Source: an uncultured Bacilli bacterium
GTDB lineage: Bacteria > Bacillota_I > Bacilli_A > RF39 > UBA660
Length of the DNA stretch: 7,740 bases
Reading direction: 5' to 3'
NCBI GenBank assembly: GCA_904502155.1
Contig: CAJGDV010000054.1
Location: 1 to 7,740 of the forward strand
In this document: positions 1 through 5,280 of the stretch, piece by piece
Layout: each line of letters opens with the position of its first letter
Numbering within the stretch: position 1 is the stretch's first letter
The notes under the pieces: model-generated
What the model was told of the DNA's origin: nothing
What the model saw: only the letters and a program-made list of their open reading frames with translations
Databases searched by the model: none
Translations under genes and position numbers: made by a program

Positions 1-360
1 ACTTGGTTCTTCGATTTTTATATCATTATCAATAACTTCTTTTTCTTCAGATACTACTTCTTGATTATCGTTAATATCTTTATTAATATTATTTTCTTCA
101 ATCACATCATCAGTTTTTAGAGGTGCATTTTCAACAACTTCTTCTTTTACTTCATCGTTAGATTGAGCAACCTCTTCTTTTGTTTCAGTATTAGATTGAA
201 CAATTTCTTCTTTAATTTCATTATTTATTGGTTCTTTTTTTTCATTGCTATTTTTTAATTTACCAAAATTTTTCTTTTCAGCATAAAAACCAATAATAGC
301 TAGGACGACAACTAGTGCACCACCTATGAACCACATTATATTATCCATTAAAAATTCCAT
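1..360 (-). CDS. Single-pass membrane protein with long acidic cytoplasmic tail (3' end cut by window)
   Basis: The frame is open for 120 codons from an ATG at 358-360 to the window edge, so the C-terminus is missing. The start is supported by AGGAGG five bases upstream. Residues about 6-26 form one hydrophobic segment (FIGGALVVVLAIIGF is its core) followed at once by AEKKNFGKLKN. By the positive-inside rule this puts the N-terminus outside and the tail in the cytoplasm. From residue about 40 onward the tail is rich in Glu, Asp, Asn and Lys, low-complexity and probably disordered, with a short tandem repeat (KEEIVQSN / KEEVAQSN / KEEVVEN). The topology resembles ZipA, but nothing else ties it to that family and I do not recognise the gene. 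It starts 13 bases after the trmL stop with no terminator between, so it is probably the third gene of that operon. Confidence 0.75.
   Translation of the reverse strand, partial: MEFLMDNIMWFIGGALVVVLAIIGFYAEKKNFGKLKNSNEKKEPINNEIKEEIVQSNTETKEEVAQSNDEVKEEVVENAPLKTDDVIEENNINKDINDNQEVVSEEKEVIDNDIKIEEPS
135..233 (-). repeat. 33-bp tandem repeat, three units, inside the acidic membrane protein gene
   Basis: Units begin near 135, 168 and 201 with an exact 33-base spacing (seen as CAAC, CAAC, CAAT followed by TTCTTCTTT-like sequence). The first two are similar over their length and the third decays after about 20 bases. In the protein this is an 11-residue repeat beginning KEE(I/V). The in-frame period suggests expansion of a flexible, charged linker rather than a DNA element. 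Confidence 0.6.
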
Positions 361-373
361 GTGATCCTCCTTT

Positions 374-880
374 TTATTCTTCTAAATAATTTTCGCCTTT
401 AAACGGCTCAGTTCTTAATAAATCTCTATAATCCTGTTGTCTTAAAACTTCAAACAACATAATTGCAACACAATTAGATAAGTTTAATGATCTAATATTA
501 GCATTTATTGGTATTCTCATACAATGATCTAAATGATCTTTTAAAATTTCTTTTGGAATACCTGTACTTTCCTTACCAAATACTAAATATATTTCTTCTT
601 CAGTATTTGAGTAATCAAATGATGTATGAGGTTTCTTTCCATAGCGAGTTAAATAATAAAATTTTCCTTTATTTTTAGTTTTAAATTCATCCCAATTCTT
701 ATATACAAAATACTCACAATTATCTATATAGTTAACACCACATCTTTTGATACTTTTTTCATCAAGTTTAAAACCTAATGGTTCAATTAAATGAAGTCTT
801 GTATTAGTACCAGCACATGTTCTCATGATGTTACCTGTATTTTGTGGTATTTCAGGCTCATATAATACAATATTAATCAT
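374..880 (-). CDS. trmL: tRNA (cytidine(34)-2'-O)-methyltransferase TrmL, SPOUT family
   Basis: This cytoplasmic enzyme 2'-O-methylates the wobble base (C34 or cmnm5U34) of tRNA-Leu isoacceptors using S-adenosylmethionine. The 168-residue protein matches E. coli TrmL end to end in size and motifs: MINIVLYEPEIPQNTGN at the start with Asn14 and Arg20 (motif 1), FGKESTGIP at 101-109 (motif 2), and IPINANIRSLNLSNCVAI at 123-140 (motif 3). The last two form the SPOUT trefoil-knot cofactor site. An in-frame ATG at 902-904 would add eight residues, but the family begins at MINIVLYEPE and a GGAGAAGAG Shine-Dalgarno lies just before 880, so 880 is chosen. The start overlaps the end of the upstream thioredoxin-fold gene by eight bases (ATGATTAA), suggesting translational coupling. 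The acidic membrane protein follows after 13 bases. Confidence 0.95.
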   Translation of the reverse strand: MINIVLYEPEIPQNTGNIMRTCAGTNTRLHLIEPLGFKLDEKSIKRCGVNYIDNCEYFVYKNWDEFKTKNKGKFYYLTRYGKKPHTSFDYSNTEEEIYLVFGKESTGIPKEILKDHLDHCMRIPINANIRSLNLSNCVAIMLFEVLRQQDYRDLLRTEPFKGENYLEE

Positions 881-1403
881 TTGACTCTTCTCCAAAATAA
901 TCAATTCTATCTATAAAATTTTCAATATCTTTTTTATTGATTTTAGTTTCTTTTATATATAATAAATCAACTAGTTTGCCATCTTTAAAATATAATAAAT
1001 TAGGGATATAAATATCTTTCATATTTTTTAAGTTTGGTGAAGAATAATTATTCATTATATCTTTTATAATATTTTTATTTTCTTCTTTAGAAATATCAAG
1101 ATATCTAATATCATTTACTAAATCATTTTCAATAATATATTTTTTAAATTGTTTTTCAAATTTTTTTATTGTTTGATCAGTTGATGATGTAACATAAATT
1201 AATGCTTCATGATTATCTAATAGATAACTTGATAATGAATCATATTCCATTTCTGTTATAACTTCACTAACAATCGTATTTGTTTGATAATATGTTGTTA
1301 ATTCTTTATACCATTTAGAACAATAAATAGTAAATACCATACAAAATAAAAATAATACAATTAAAATAACATAATTCTTTTTTGGAATAATTCTTTCATT
1401 CAT
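873..1403 (-). CDS. Membrane-anchored thioredoxin-fold protein lacking the CxxC active site
   Basis: A 176-residue protein. Residues 11-28 are an N-terminal membrane anchor preceded by basic residues, so the rest should face outside. From about residue 50 the pattern is a thioredoxin fold: a beta strand ALIYVTSSTDQ, a helix KKFEKQFKKYI, a second strand RYLDISK, then Pro134 in IYIPNLLYFKDGKLVD, which fits the cis-proline strand and the usual DGK turn. Where an active thioredoxin has CxxC, this one has D76-Q-T-I79; its only cysteines (21 and 28) lie in or next to the anchor. It aligns by eye with the CxxC protein at 2505-2939 through the (Y/F)-x-x-S-(S/A)-T stretch and the closing LD(I/L)SK / IDLSK, so it looks like a redox-dead paralogue. 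Start ATG with GGTG five bases upstream. It is first in an operon with trmL. Function unknown; a binding or scaffold role is inference. Confidence 0.8.
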   Translation of the reverse strand: MNERIIPKKNYVILIVLFLFCMVFTIYCSKWYKELTTYYQTNTIVSEVITEMEYDSLSSYLLDNHEALIYVTSSTDQTIKKFEKQFKKYIIENDLVNDIRYLDISKEENKNIIKDIMNNYSSPNLKNMKDIYIPNLLYFKDGKLVDLLYIKETKINKKDIENFIDRIDYFGEESND

Positions 1404-1427
1404 AATAACACCAATCTTTCTATTTAA

Positions 1428-1436
1428 ATTTTAACA
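1428..1436 (-). promoter_or_regulatory. Possible extended -10 promoter of the thioredoxin-fold/trmL operon
   Basis: On the minus strand TGTTAAAAT (TGn plus TAAAAT) lies 24 bases before the start at 1403 and downstream of the AAA gene's terminator. No good -35 is seen at 17 bases, which extended -10 promoters tolerate. A second candidate is TTTACA with ATAATT further upstream. In DNA this AT-rich such matches arise often by chance. Confidence 0.35.
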
Positions 1437-1478
1437 TATTTACAATTATTTTTCCACTATATTTAATGTAAACCATGT

Positions 1479-1502
1479 AAAAAGACAGTTTTAAAAACTG
1501 TC
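1479..1502 (-). terminator. Rho-independent terminator of the thioredoxin/AAA operon
   Basis: On the minus strand GACAGTT - TTTAA - AACTGTC forms a perfect 7-bp stem (9 complementary bases in total) followed by TTTTT. The TAA stop of the AAA+ gene (1491-1493) lies in the loop and the 3' arm, so the hairpin is partly made of the last codons. Confidence 0.85.
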
Positions 1503-2495
1503 ATATGCATTTTGTACTTCTTCTAATGTTACTTGTGGAAGAATAATTCTGTCAGCATTTGCAATGTCTGCATATTTAACTCTAAATTCATTTAATTCTT
1601 TTACAATAGAATCTGGATATATACGTTTACTATTTTTAATAGCATTATAAACATCTAATATATCTACAGTATTTTTGTTTTTATAAAGTGCATTTGAAAA
1701 TGCTTGTGTTAATATTGATAATGAAACATCAGGGTACATAGCTGCAAGTCCATAAACACGCTTATATTCTGATGTAGCATCAACAATAGCTCTTACTAAT
1801 CTTCCTGTTACATAATCATTATATTTAAATTTTACACCTGTTTGTTTTTCAATTTTTGGTAAACTACCCATTAAAATTTTTGTAGTCGTTTCAATATCTG
1901 GTTCCACAACTTCAATACGATCAAATCTTCTTAAGAATGCACGGTCTCTAATAATATATATGTTATATTCTTGTGTTGTTGTTGCACCAATAGCTTTTAC
2001 ATCACCACGATCAAGAGCTGGTTTTAAAATGTTTGCTAAGTCCATTGGACCATCTTCTGATCCACCAATTAATGTGTGAACTTCGTCGATAAACAAAATT
2101 GTTTTTTCCATTTTCTTTAATTCAGCAACTAATAACTGAACAACCATTTCTTCTTTTCCATTTACTGTAAGTTTACCAAGTAATGATGTTGAATTAATTT
2201 TAATAATTCGATACCCTTTTAAAGCATTTGGTACTTCATTTCTTTGAATTAAGTATGCAAGTCCTTCAACTATAGCAGTTTTACCTATCCCAGCATGTCC
2301 TACTAATAGTGCTGATTTTTCTGGTGTTAATAAAACTATCATCATTTTTTTAATTTCTGATTCACGGGCTATGGCTGGATTTGTTACATAAGTCTTTGCT
2401 GTTAGATCTTCCCCGTACATTTTAATGATACTTACTTCATCATCTTTTGGTTTTTGTACTTCATCATCTAATCTTAATACTTCTGTTTCGTTCAT
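1491..2495 (-). CDS. Stand-alone ClpB/ClpC D1-type AAA+ ATPase
   Basis: A cytoplasmic AAA+ ATPase of 334 residues resembling only nucleotide-binding domain 1 of Hsp100 proteins. After about 25 polar residues, MYGEDLTAKTY parallels the YxxDLTxxAR lead-in of ClpB/ClpC. Walker A is GHAGIGKT (66-73), Walker B ILFIDE (133-138), sensor 1 GATTT (170-174), and the arginine-finger block FLRRF carries R189-R190, matching ALERRF of ClpB. The end, including YKRVYGLAAMYPD, matches the D1 small domain. There is no N-domain, no coiled-coil middle domain and no second ATPase domain; ClpB is over 800 residues. The pore-loop aromatic of ClpB (KYRG) is replaced by a stretch reading LTVNGKE. A GTG at 2502-2504 is possible, but AGGTGA lies five bases before the ATG at 2493-2495, so that start is chosen. 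It follows the CxxC thioredoxin by nine bases and ends in a terminator. Substrate unknown. Confidence 0.88.
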   Translation of the reverse strand: MNETEVLRLDDEVQKPKDDEVSIIKMYGEDLTAKTYVTNPAIARESEIKKMMIVLLTPEKSALLVGHAGIGKTAIVEGLAYLIQRNEVPNALKGYRIIKINSTSLLGKLTVNGKEEMVVQLLVAELKKMEKTILFIDEVHTLIGGSEDGPMDLANILKPALDRGDVKAIGATTTQEYNIYIIRDRAFLRRFDRIEVVEPDIETTTKILMGSLPKIEKQTGVKFKYNDYVTGRLVRAIVDATSEYKRVYGLAAMYPDVSLSILTQAFSNALYKNKNTVDILDVYNAIKNSKRIYPDSIVKELNEFRVKYADIANADRIILPQVTLEEVQNAYDSF

Positions 2496-2504
2496 TTTTT
2501 TCAC

Positions 2505-2939
2505 CTACTTAATTATTTTTGCATTTTTTAATTTTTCTACAGTATATTCATAATTTTTAGAACCTTCAATTCTAGTTCTAGCTCTTTCATATTCTTCACC
2601 ATTTTGAATTACTATTGTAGTTGGAGTTCCACCGAATGGGAAATGAGAGTTAATATTAGCAGCTTGTTTTTCATCAAGTTTGCTTAAATCAATGTAGTAA
2701 ACATTGATATGATAATCTTCGATTACTCTATTGATTGTTTTTTTATAAGTTGTACAATGACTACATGTTGCAGAACCTATAAATAAAACAAATTTTTCAT
2801 TAGATTCAACTAACTCCCTATACTCTTCATAAGTTACCTCTTTATAAGTTTTAGGTAAACTAATATAATAAAAAAGATAACCAAAAACTGCAATTATAGA
2901 TAAAGATAATAAGGCTATTATAATTCCTTTTTTCTTCAT
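2505..2939 (-). CDS. Membrane-anchored thioredoxin-family protein with CSHC active site
   Basis: A 144-residue protein with an N-terminal anchor (MKKK, then hydrophobic residues 5-28) and an extracytoplasmic thioredoxin domain. The active site is C59-S-H-C62 in FIGSATCSHC, followed by a helix, the strand VYYIDLSK and the cis-proline Pro106 in GGTPTTIVIQNGE. These are the residues needed for dithiol-disulfide exchange, so it probably reduces, oxidises or isomerises exported protein thiols; the direction cannot be read from sequence. It is shorter than most anchored thioredoxins of the ResA type and has no lipobox. Start ATG at 2937-2939 with GGTGAT five bases upstream. The TAG stop overlaps the Shine-Dalgarno of the AAA+ gene (TAGGTGA), so the two are co-transcribed and probably coupled. 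Confidence 0.88.
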   Translation of the reverse strand: MKKKGIIIALLSLSIIAVFGYLFYYISLPKTYKEVTYEEYRELVESNEKFVLFIGSATCSHCTTYKKTINRVIEDYHINVYYIDLSKLDEKQAANINSHFPFGGTPTTIVIQNGEEYERARTRIEGSKNYEYTVEKLKNAKIIK

Positions 2940-2954
2940 AATATCACCATATAA

Positions 2955-2983
2955 ATTATATAATAATTAAGATTAAAAAAAAA
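2955..2983 (-). promoter_or_regulatory. Possible promoter of the thioredoxin/AAA operon
   Basis: A perfect TATAAT (2955-2960, minus strand) sits 15 bases before the start. The -35 slot at a 17-base spacer (2978-2983) is TTTTTT, the U-tract of the upstream terminator, so the match is one-sided. The predicted transcript would have a leader of only about ten bases, just holding the GGTGAT ribosome site. Read-through from the LysM gene is the alternative. Confidence 0.4.
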
Positions 2984-3009
2984 GAGATTTATAGATATTT
3001 CTCTTTTTT
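2975..3009 (-). terminator. Rho-independent terminator of the LysM gene
   Basis: AAAAAGAGA and TCTCTTTTT pair around a 12-base loop and continue into nine T on the minus strand. Only GAGA/TCTC is not pure A-T, so the stem is weak but the U-tract is long. The LysM stop codon (2989-2991) is in the loop. Confidence 0.7.
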
Positions 3010-3441
3010 ATATAATATTAATTGATTTGGTAGTAAATAAATTGACGCATTTTGATCAATTATATTTTGCATTGTTGTTCCTATTTTGTTAGCGACTTGT
3101 GCTAGTGTTTCAGGATCTTCCACAGTGTAAACACCTACATCAGGTTTTGGAATTAAAATTTCTTGATTAGGATAAATATATTCTCCATCCTTAATACCGT
3201 TAATTAAAACTAAATCTCTATAATTAACATTATTTCTTCTTGCAATATCAAACAATGTATCACCCTTATTAACTTTATAAATTAAAAAAGGTATTTCTTT
3301 ATTGTTAGGTACAATTATCTCTTCCCCAGGAATTATATCTTTAATATCATTTATTCTTTCAAGCACATCAATAGAAGTGCTAAATTTATTTGCAATTGAT
3401 TCTAAAGTATCTCCCTCATTTATTACATAAATTTTATACAT
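2989..3441 (-). CDS. Three-LysM-domain protein without signal peptide
   Basis: The 150 residues are almost entirely three LysM repeats, each binding N-acetylglucosamine-type glycans such as peptidoglycan or spore cortex: 4-45 (YVINEGDTLESIANKF ... GEEIIVP), 54-98 (YKVNKGDTLFDIARRN ... NQEILIP) and 104-143 (YTVEDPETLAQVANKI ... LLPNQLILY). The third is degenerate at the GDTL position (DPETL). There is no signal peptide, membrane segment or catalytic domain, so it should stay in the cytoplasm unless released. Spore-coat proteins such as SafA bring LysM domains to the forespore surface from the mother cell without a signal peptide. The divergent CotY/CotZ-like gene next door makes such a role plausible, but this is inference from context. 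GAGGTGA lies five bases before the ATG, and the gene appears to be transcribed alone. Confidence 0.88.
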   Translation of the reverse strand: MYKIYVINEGDTLESIANKFSTSIDVLERINDIKDIIPGEEIIVPNNKEIPFLIYKVNKGDTLFDIARRNNVNYRDLVLINGIKDGEYIYPNQEILIPKPDVGVYTVEDPETLAQVANKIGTTMQNIIDQNASIYLLPNQLILYKKEKYL

Positions 3442-3457
3442 AATTTCACCTCATTTT

Positions 3458-3486
3458 ATTATATGTATTAGTATTCTTTTTGATAA
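3458..3486 (-). promoter_or_regulatory. Promoter of the LysM gene
   Basis: TTATCA (3481-3486) and TATAAT (3458-3463) are separated by 17 bases on the minus strand and end 16 bases before the start codon. The -10 is perfect for the housekeeping sigma factor and the -35 matches 4 of 6. The same stretch reads CATATAATA, which fits the CATAnnnTA -10 core of sigma-K, but no AC is found at the expected -35, so housekeeping control is the simpler reading. Confidence 0.5.
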
Positions 3487-3519
3487 TATAGGTATTTCTA
3501 ATAAACCTTTTTTCTATTT

Positions 3520-3531
3520 TAGAATATTCTA
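3520..3531. promoter_or_regulatory. 12-base perfect palindrome upstream of the coat gene
   Basis: TAGAATATTCTA is perfectly self-complementary and lies 22 bases before the coat-gene start, in the divergent intergenic region 3442-3553. A weak -10-like TATTAT (3530-3535) touches its right end, without a convincing -35. It could be a repressor or activator half-site pair acting on the plus-strand gene. No regulator in the window can be linked to it. The rest of this intergenic region holds the LysM promoter and the coat-gene ribosome site (AAGGAGG at 3541-3547). Confidence 0.3.
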
Positions 3532-3553
3532 TTATAGGATAAGGAGGAAATTT

Positions 3554-3949
3554 ATGTGTAATGAAAATAAAGGATGTACAAATTGTATTCAAGAAATTTT
3601 AGAAATCATTTTATTACTTCAAGAAAATGCAACTTGTAATGATATAACATTAGAATCATGTGATAAAGGATTTTTAGGTCAATGTTCAAATACATTAGGT
3701 TATAATACTCGCCCAGTATTACTTGTTTTATGTAATGGTAATTTACTTTCTATGCCATCTGATCGTAACTCAACAGTTCAAGATTCTAATGTTTTTAGAA
3801 TTGAAAAATTAGATAAAAATTGTGCTACATTTAGAGTATTAACTCAAACAGATACTGGTTATGCTTCTACAAATTCATTTTTTACAATAACATTAGGTTG
3901 CATATGCGCTATTAAATGTTTGGCTGATACATTTGTAGATACAATATAA
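3554..3949 (+). CDS. CotY/CotZ (ExsY)-family spore coat protein
   Basis: A 131-residue, cysteine-rich protein with 11 Cys (2, 8, 11, 28, 36, 44, 60, 90, 116, 118, 122). Two blocks match Bacillus CotZ/CotY/ExsY as remembered: VFRIEKLDKNCATFRVL (80-96) against FFRVEKLCDCCATLSIL, and ITLGCICAIKCLADTFVD (112-129) against VDLGCFCAIQCLSPELVD. The N-terminal CxxC at 8-11 also fits. Family members form disulfide-linked sheets in the outermost coat or the exosporium and are made in the mother cell late in sporulation. Here the CDCC of CotZ is reduced to DKNC. The gene has a full AGGAGG seven bases before ATG. It is the only plus-strand gene and stands alone, divergent from the LysM gene and convergent with the phosphodiesterase. 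No clear sigma-E or sigma-K promoter was found. Confidence 0.85.
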   Translation: MCNENKGCTNCIQEILEIILLLQENATCNDITLESCDKGFLGQCSNTLGYNTRPVLLVLCNGNLLSMPSDRNSTVQDSNVFRIEKLDKNCATFRVLTQTDTGYASTNSFFTITLGCICAIKCLADTFVDTI

Positions 3950-3976
3950 AAAAGACAAATTAAATTGTCTTTTTTT
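3948..3976. terminator. Bidirectional terminator between coat gene and phosphodiesterase gene
   Basis: GACAA - ATTAAA - TTGTC with flanking A6 and T7 gives a stem of about 11 bp with a U-tract on both strands. It begins at the coat-gene stop (TAA 3947-3949) and holds the phosphodiesterase stop (3960-3962) in its loop, so one hairpin serves both convergent genes. Confidence 0.85.
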
Positions 3977-4670
3977 CATCTTCAAAAATAACTGTATCTG
4001 CAAGTTTTAAAAATCTTTCTTTTTCAGCATCTGTTTTAATAGTCCATACTAAGACTGGACCTTTATATTTTTTAATACATTTATCATTTATTGCTTTTTT
4101 TGATATGGCTAAAAAATGTGGTTTTAATATAATATTAAAATTTATATTTCTAATAATCATTTTTTTTAATGGACTTAGTTTTAATTTTGGACTATCTAAA
4201 TCAGGATATAATAATCCCACTGTATAATTAGTATTTTTCATTAAATATTTTACTGCTTTATAATTAAATGATTTTAAAATAAATTCACCATTATAATTTT
4301 TTAATATTTTTATTAATTCTATTTCTAAATTATTACCATCATGATCTTCTTTAAGTTCTATATCTAATAGAACTTTACCATCAACTAATTTTAAAACATC
4401 TTTTAGTAATGGTATTTTTTCGTTTGTATTTTTAAGTTTAAGATTTCTTATTTCATTATATGTACAATCTCTTAATTTCTTGTTTACCCCTGTCATTCGA
4501 TATAAATCATCATCATGAAATACAACAATATTATTATCTTTTAATAAATGAATATCAAATTCAATTGGTAAATTTCTAGAAAGACTTTTTCTAAATGCCA
4601 TCATACTGTTTTCAGGAATTTCGTCATTATGACTTCCTCTATGCGCTATACATAGTCTTTTTATATTCAT
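3960..4670 (-). CDS. Glycerophosphodiester phosphodiesterase (GDPD family)
   Basis: Hydrolyses glycerophosphodiesters, such as deacylated phospholipid head groups, to sn-glycerol 3-phosphate and an alcohol. The 236-residue TIM-barrel protein has the family signature: H10-R11-G, E20-N21, the metal ligands E37 and D39 in IEFDIHL, the second catalytic histidine H52 in VVFHDD, E105 in LLDIELKE and the late VLVWTIKTDAE strand. There is no signal peptide, so it acts in the cytoplasm. The length is typical of bacterial cytosolic members (UgpQ type) and no key residue is missing. The ATG overlaps the TGA of the upstream papain-fold gene (ATGA), a classic coupled arrangement, with GGAG ten bases upstream. 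The substrate could be phospholipid or glycerophosphate-polymer fragments; sequence alone does not decide. Confidence 0.93.
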   Translation of the reverse strand: MNIKRLCIAHRGSHNDEIPENSMMAFRKSLSRNLPIEFDIHLLKDNNIVVFHDDDLYRMTGVNKKLRDCTYNEIRNLKLKNTNEKIPLLKDVLKLVDGKVLLDIELKEDHDGNNLEIELIKILKNYNGEFILKSFNYKAVKYLMKNTNYTVGLLYPDLDSPKLKLSPLKKMIIRNINFNIILKPHFLAISKKAINDKCIKKYKGPVLVWTIKTDAEKERFLKLADTVIFEDEKKTI

Positions 4671-5209
4671 ACGTTAACAGCTCCTATATCATATAAATAA
4701 CCATCATAAATTATTTCACTATCAGGTAAACCTTCAAAATCAACAGGTTTAATAAATTGTGTTGGTTTATCAAATTTATATATTTTACTTTGCTCCATAA
4801 CTTCAGCAACAAATTGAGAACAAACATAATGATTTTTTCTCTTAACATTTATATGTAATGTTCTTCCAATTGCACCAATAAAATCATAATTATATTTTAA
4901 TGGTTCTTTTTCATATTCTTTTAATATATTAATTAAATCACTATATTGAGAATCATTAATTTTTAGTTCATACAATCTACATTTTGTCTTACTATATTTT
5001 TTAAAAAATAATCCATCATATGATTCAATTATAAATCCACCATTAAGTGGGTTATTTATAGTTCTTCTACCAAAACTATACATCTTCTTAAATGAATTGT
5101 CAGTTGATAATAAAACATGACTATACTCATAGTTAGTAATTATTTTAACAATTTTTGAAGGAATCGTTCCTGTATGTACTTGTAATATATATATTTTCTT
5201 TTCCTTCAT
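4667..5209 (-). CDS. NlpC/P60-like permuted papain-fold protein (YiiX/LRAT-like)
   Basis: A 180-residue protein of the permuted papain class, in which the histidine comes before the cysteine. H31 in NYEYSHVLLSTD and C130 in HYVCSQFVAEVME are the likely catalytic pair; GTIPSKIVKIIT before the histidine and YDFIGAIGRTL before the cysteine are typical of the family. There is no signal peptide or membrane segment, so it acts inside the cell. Relatives are peptidases, amidases or, in the LRAT branch, lipid acyltransferases; the exact reaction is not known. GTG at 5216-5218 could start it three codons earlier, but AAGGTGG lies five bases before ATG 5207-5209, which is chosen. It is first in a two-gene operon, with its TGA overlapping the phosphodiesterase start by four bases, which suggests a joint role in lipid or envelope-polymer turnover. 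Confidence 0.8.
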   Translation of the reverse strand: MKEKKIYILQVHTGTIPSKIVKIITNYEYSHVLLSTDNSFKKMYSFGRRTINNPLNGGFIIESYDGLFFKKYSKTKCRLYELKINDSQYSDLINILKEYEKEPLKYNYDFIGAIGRTLHINVKRKNHYVCSQFVAEVMEQSKIYKFDKPTQFIKPVDFEGLPDSEIIYDGYLYDIGAVNV

Positions 5210-5234
5210 GAATACCACCTTCTATAGTAAGTAT

Positions 5235-5263
5235 ATCATAATTTATTTATTTTATTAAAAAAA
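5235..5263 (-). promoter_or_regulatory. Weak candidate promoter of the papain-fold/phosphodiesterase operon
   Basis: TATGAT (5235-5240, minus strand) lies 25 bases before the start at 5209. At a 17-base spacer the -35 slot (5258-5263) is TTTTTT, again the U-tract of the preceding terminator. Only the -10 is persuasive, but the operon needs a promoter in this 68-base gap because a terminator precedes it. Confidence 0.3.
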
Positions 5264-5280
5264 CTTCATAAAGAAGTTTA
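5257..5280 (-). terminator. Rho-independent terminator of the kinase-fold gene
   Basis: On the minus strand AAACTTC - TTTAT - GAAGTTT is a perfect 7-bp stem with a 5-base loop, and the 3' arm runs on into TTTT. The gene's stop (TAA, 5278-5280) touches the base of the 5' arm. Confidence 0.85.

Noticed and set aside
135..233. Tandem 33-bp repeats as a CRISPR array
   Set aside because: The units abut without spacers, diverge between copies and code an in-frame 11-residue protein repeat.
881..904. ATG eight codons upstream as the trmL start
   Set aside because: The family begins at MINIVLYEPE, and the ribosome site is placed for the ATG at 878-880.
2496..2504. GTG at 2502-2504 as start of the AAA+ gene
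   Set aside because: This GTG is part of the AGGTGA ribosome site that serves the ATG at 2493-2495.
3482..3490. GATAATATA as a sigma-K-type -10 for the coat gene
   Set aside because: It has one mismatch to CATAnnnTA, no AC at the expected -35, and lies over 60 bases from the start codon; AT-rich chance matches are likely.
5210..5218. GTG at 5216-5218 as start of the papain-fold gene
   Set aside because: It lies within the AAGGTGG ribosome site, which is correctly spaced for the ATG at 5207-5209.
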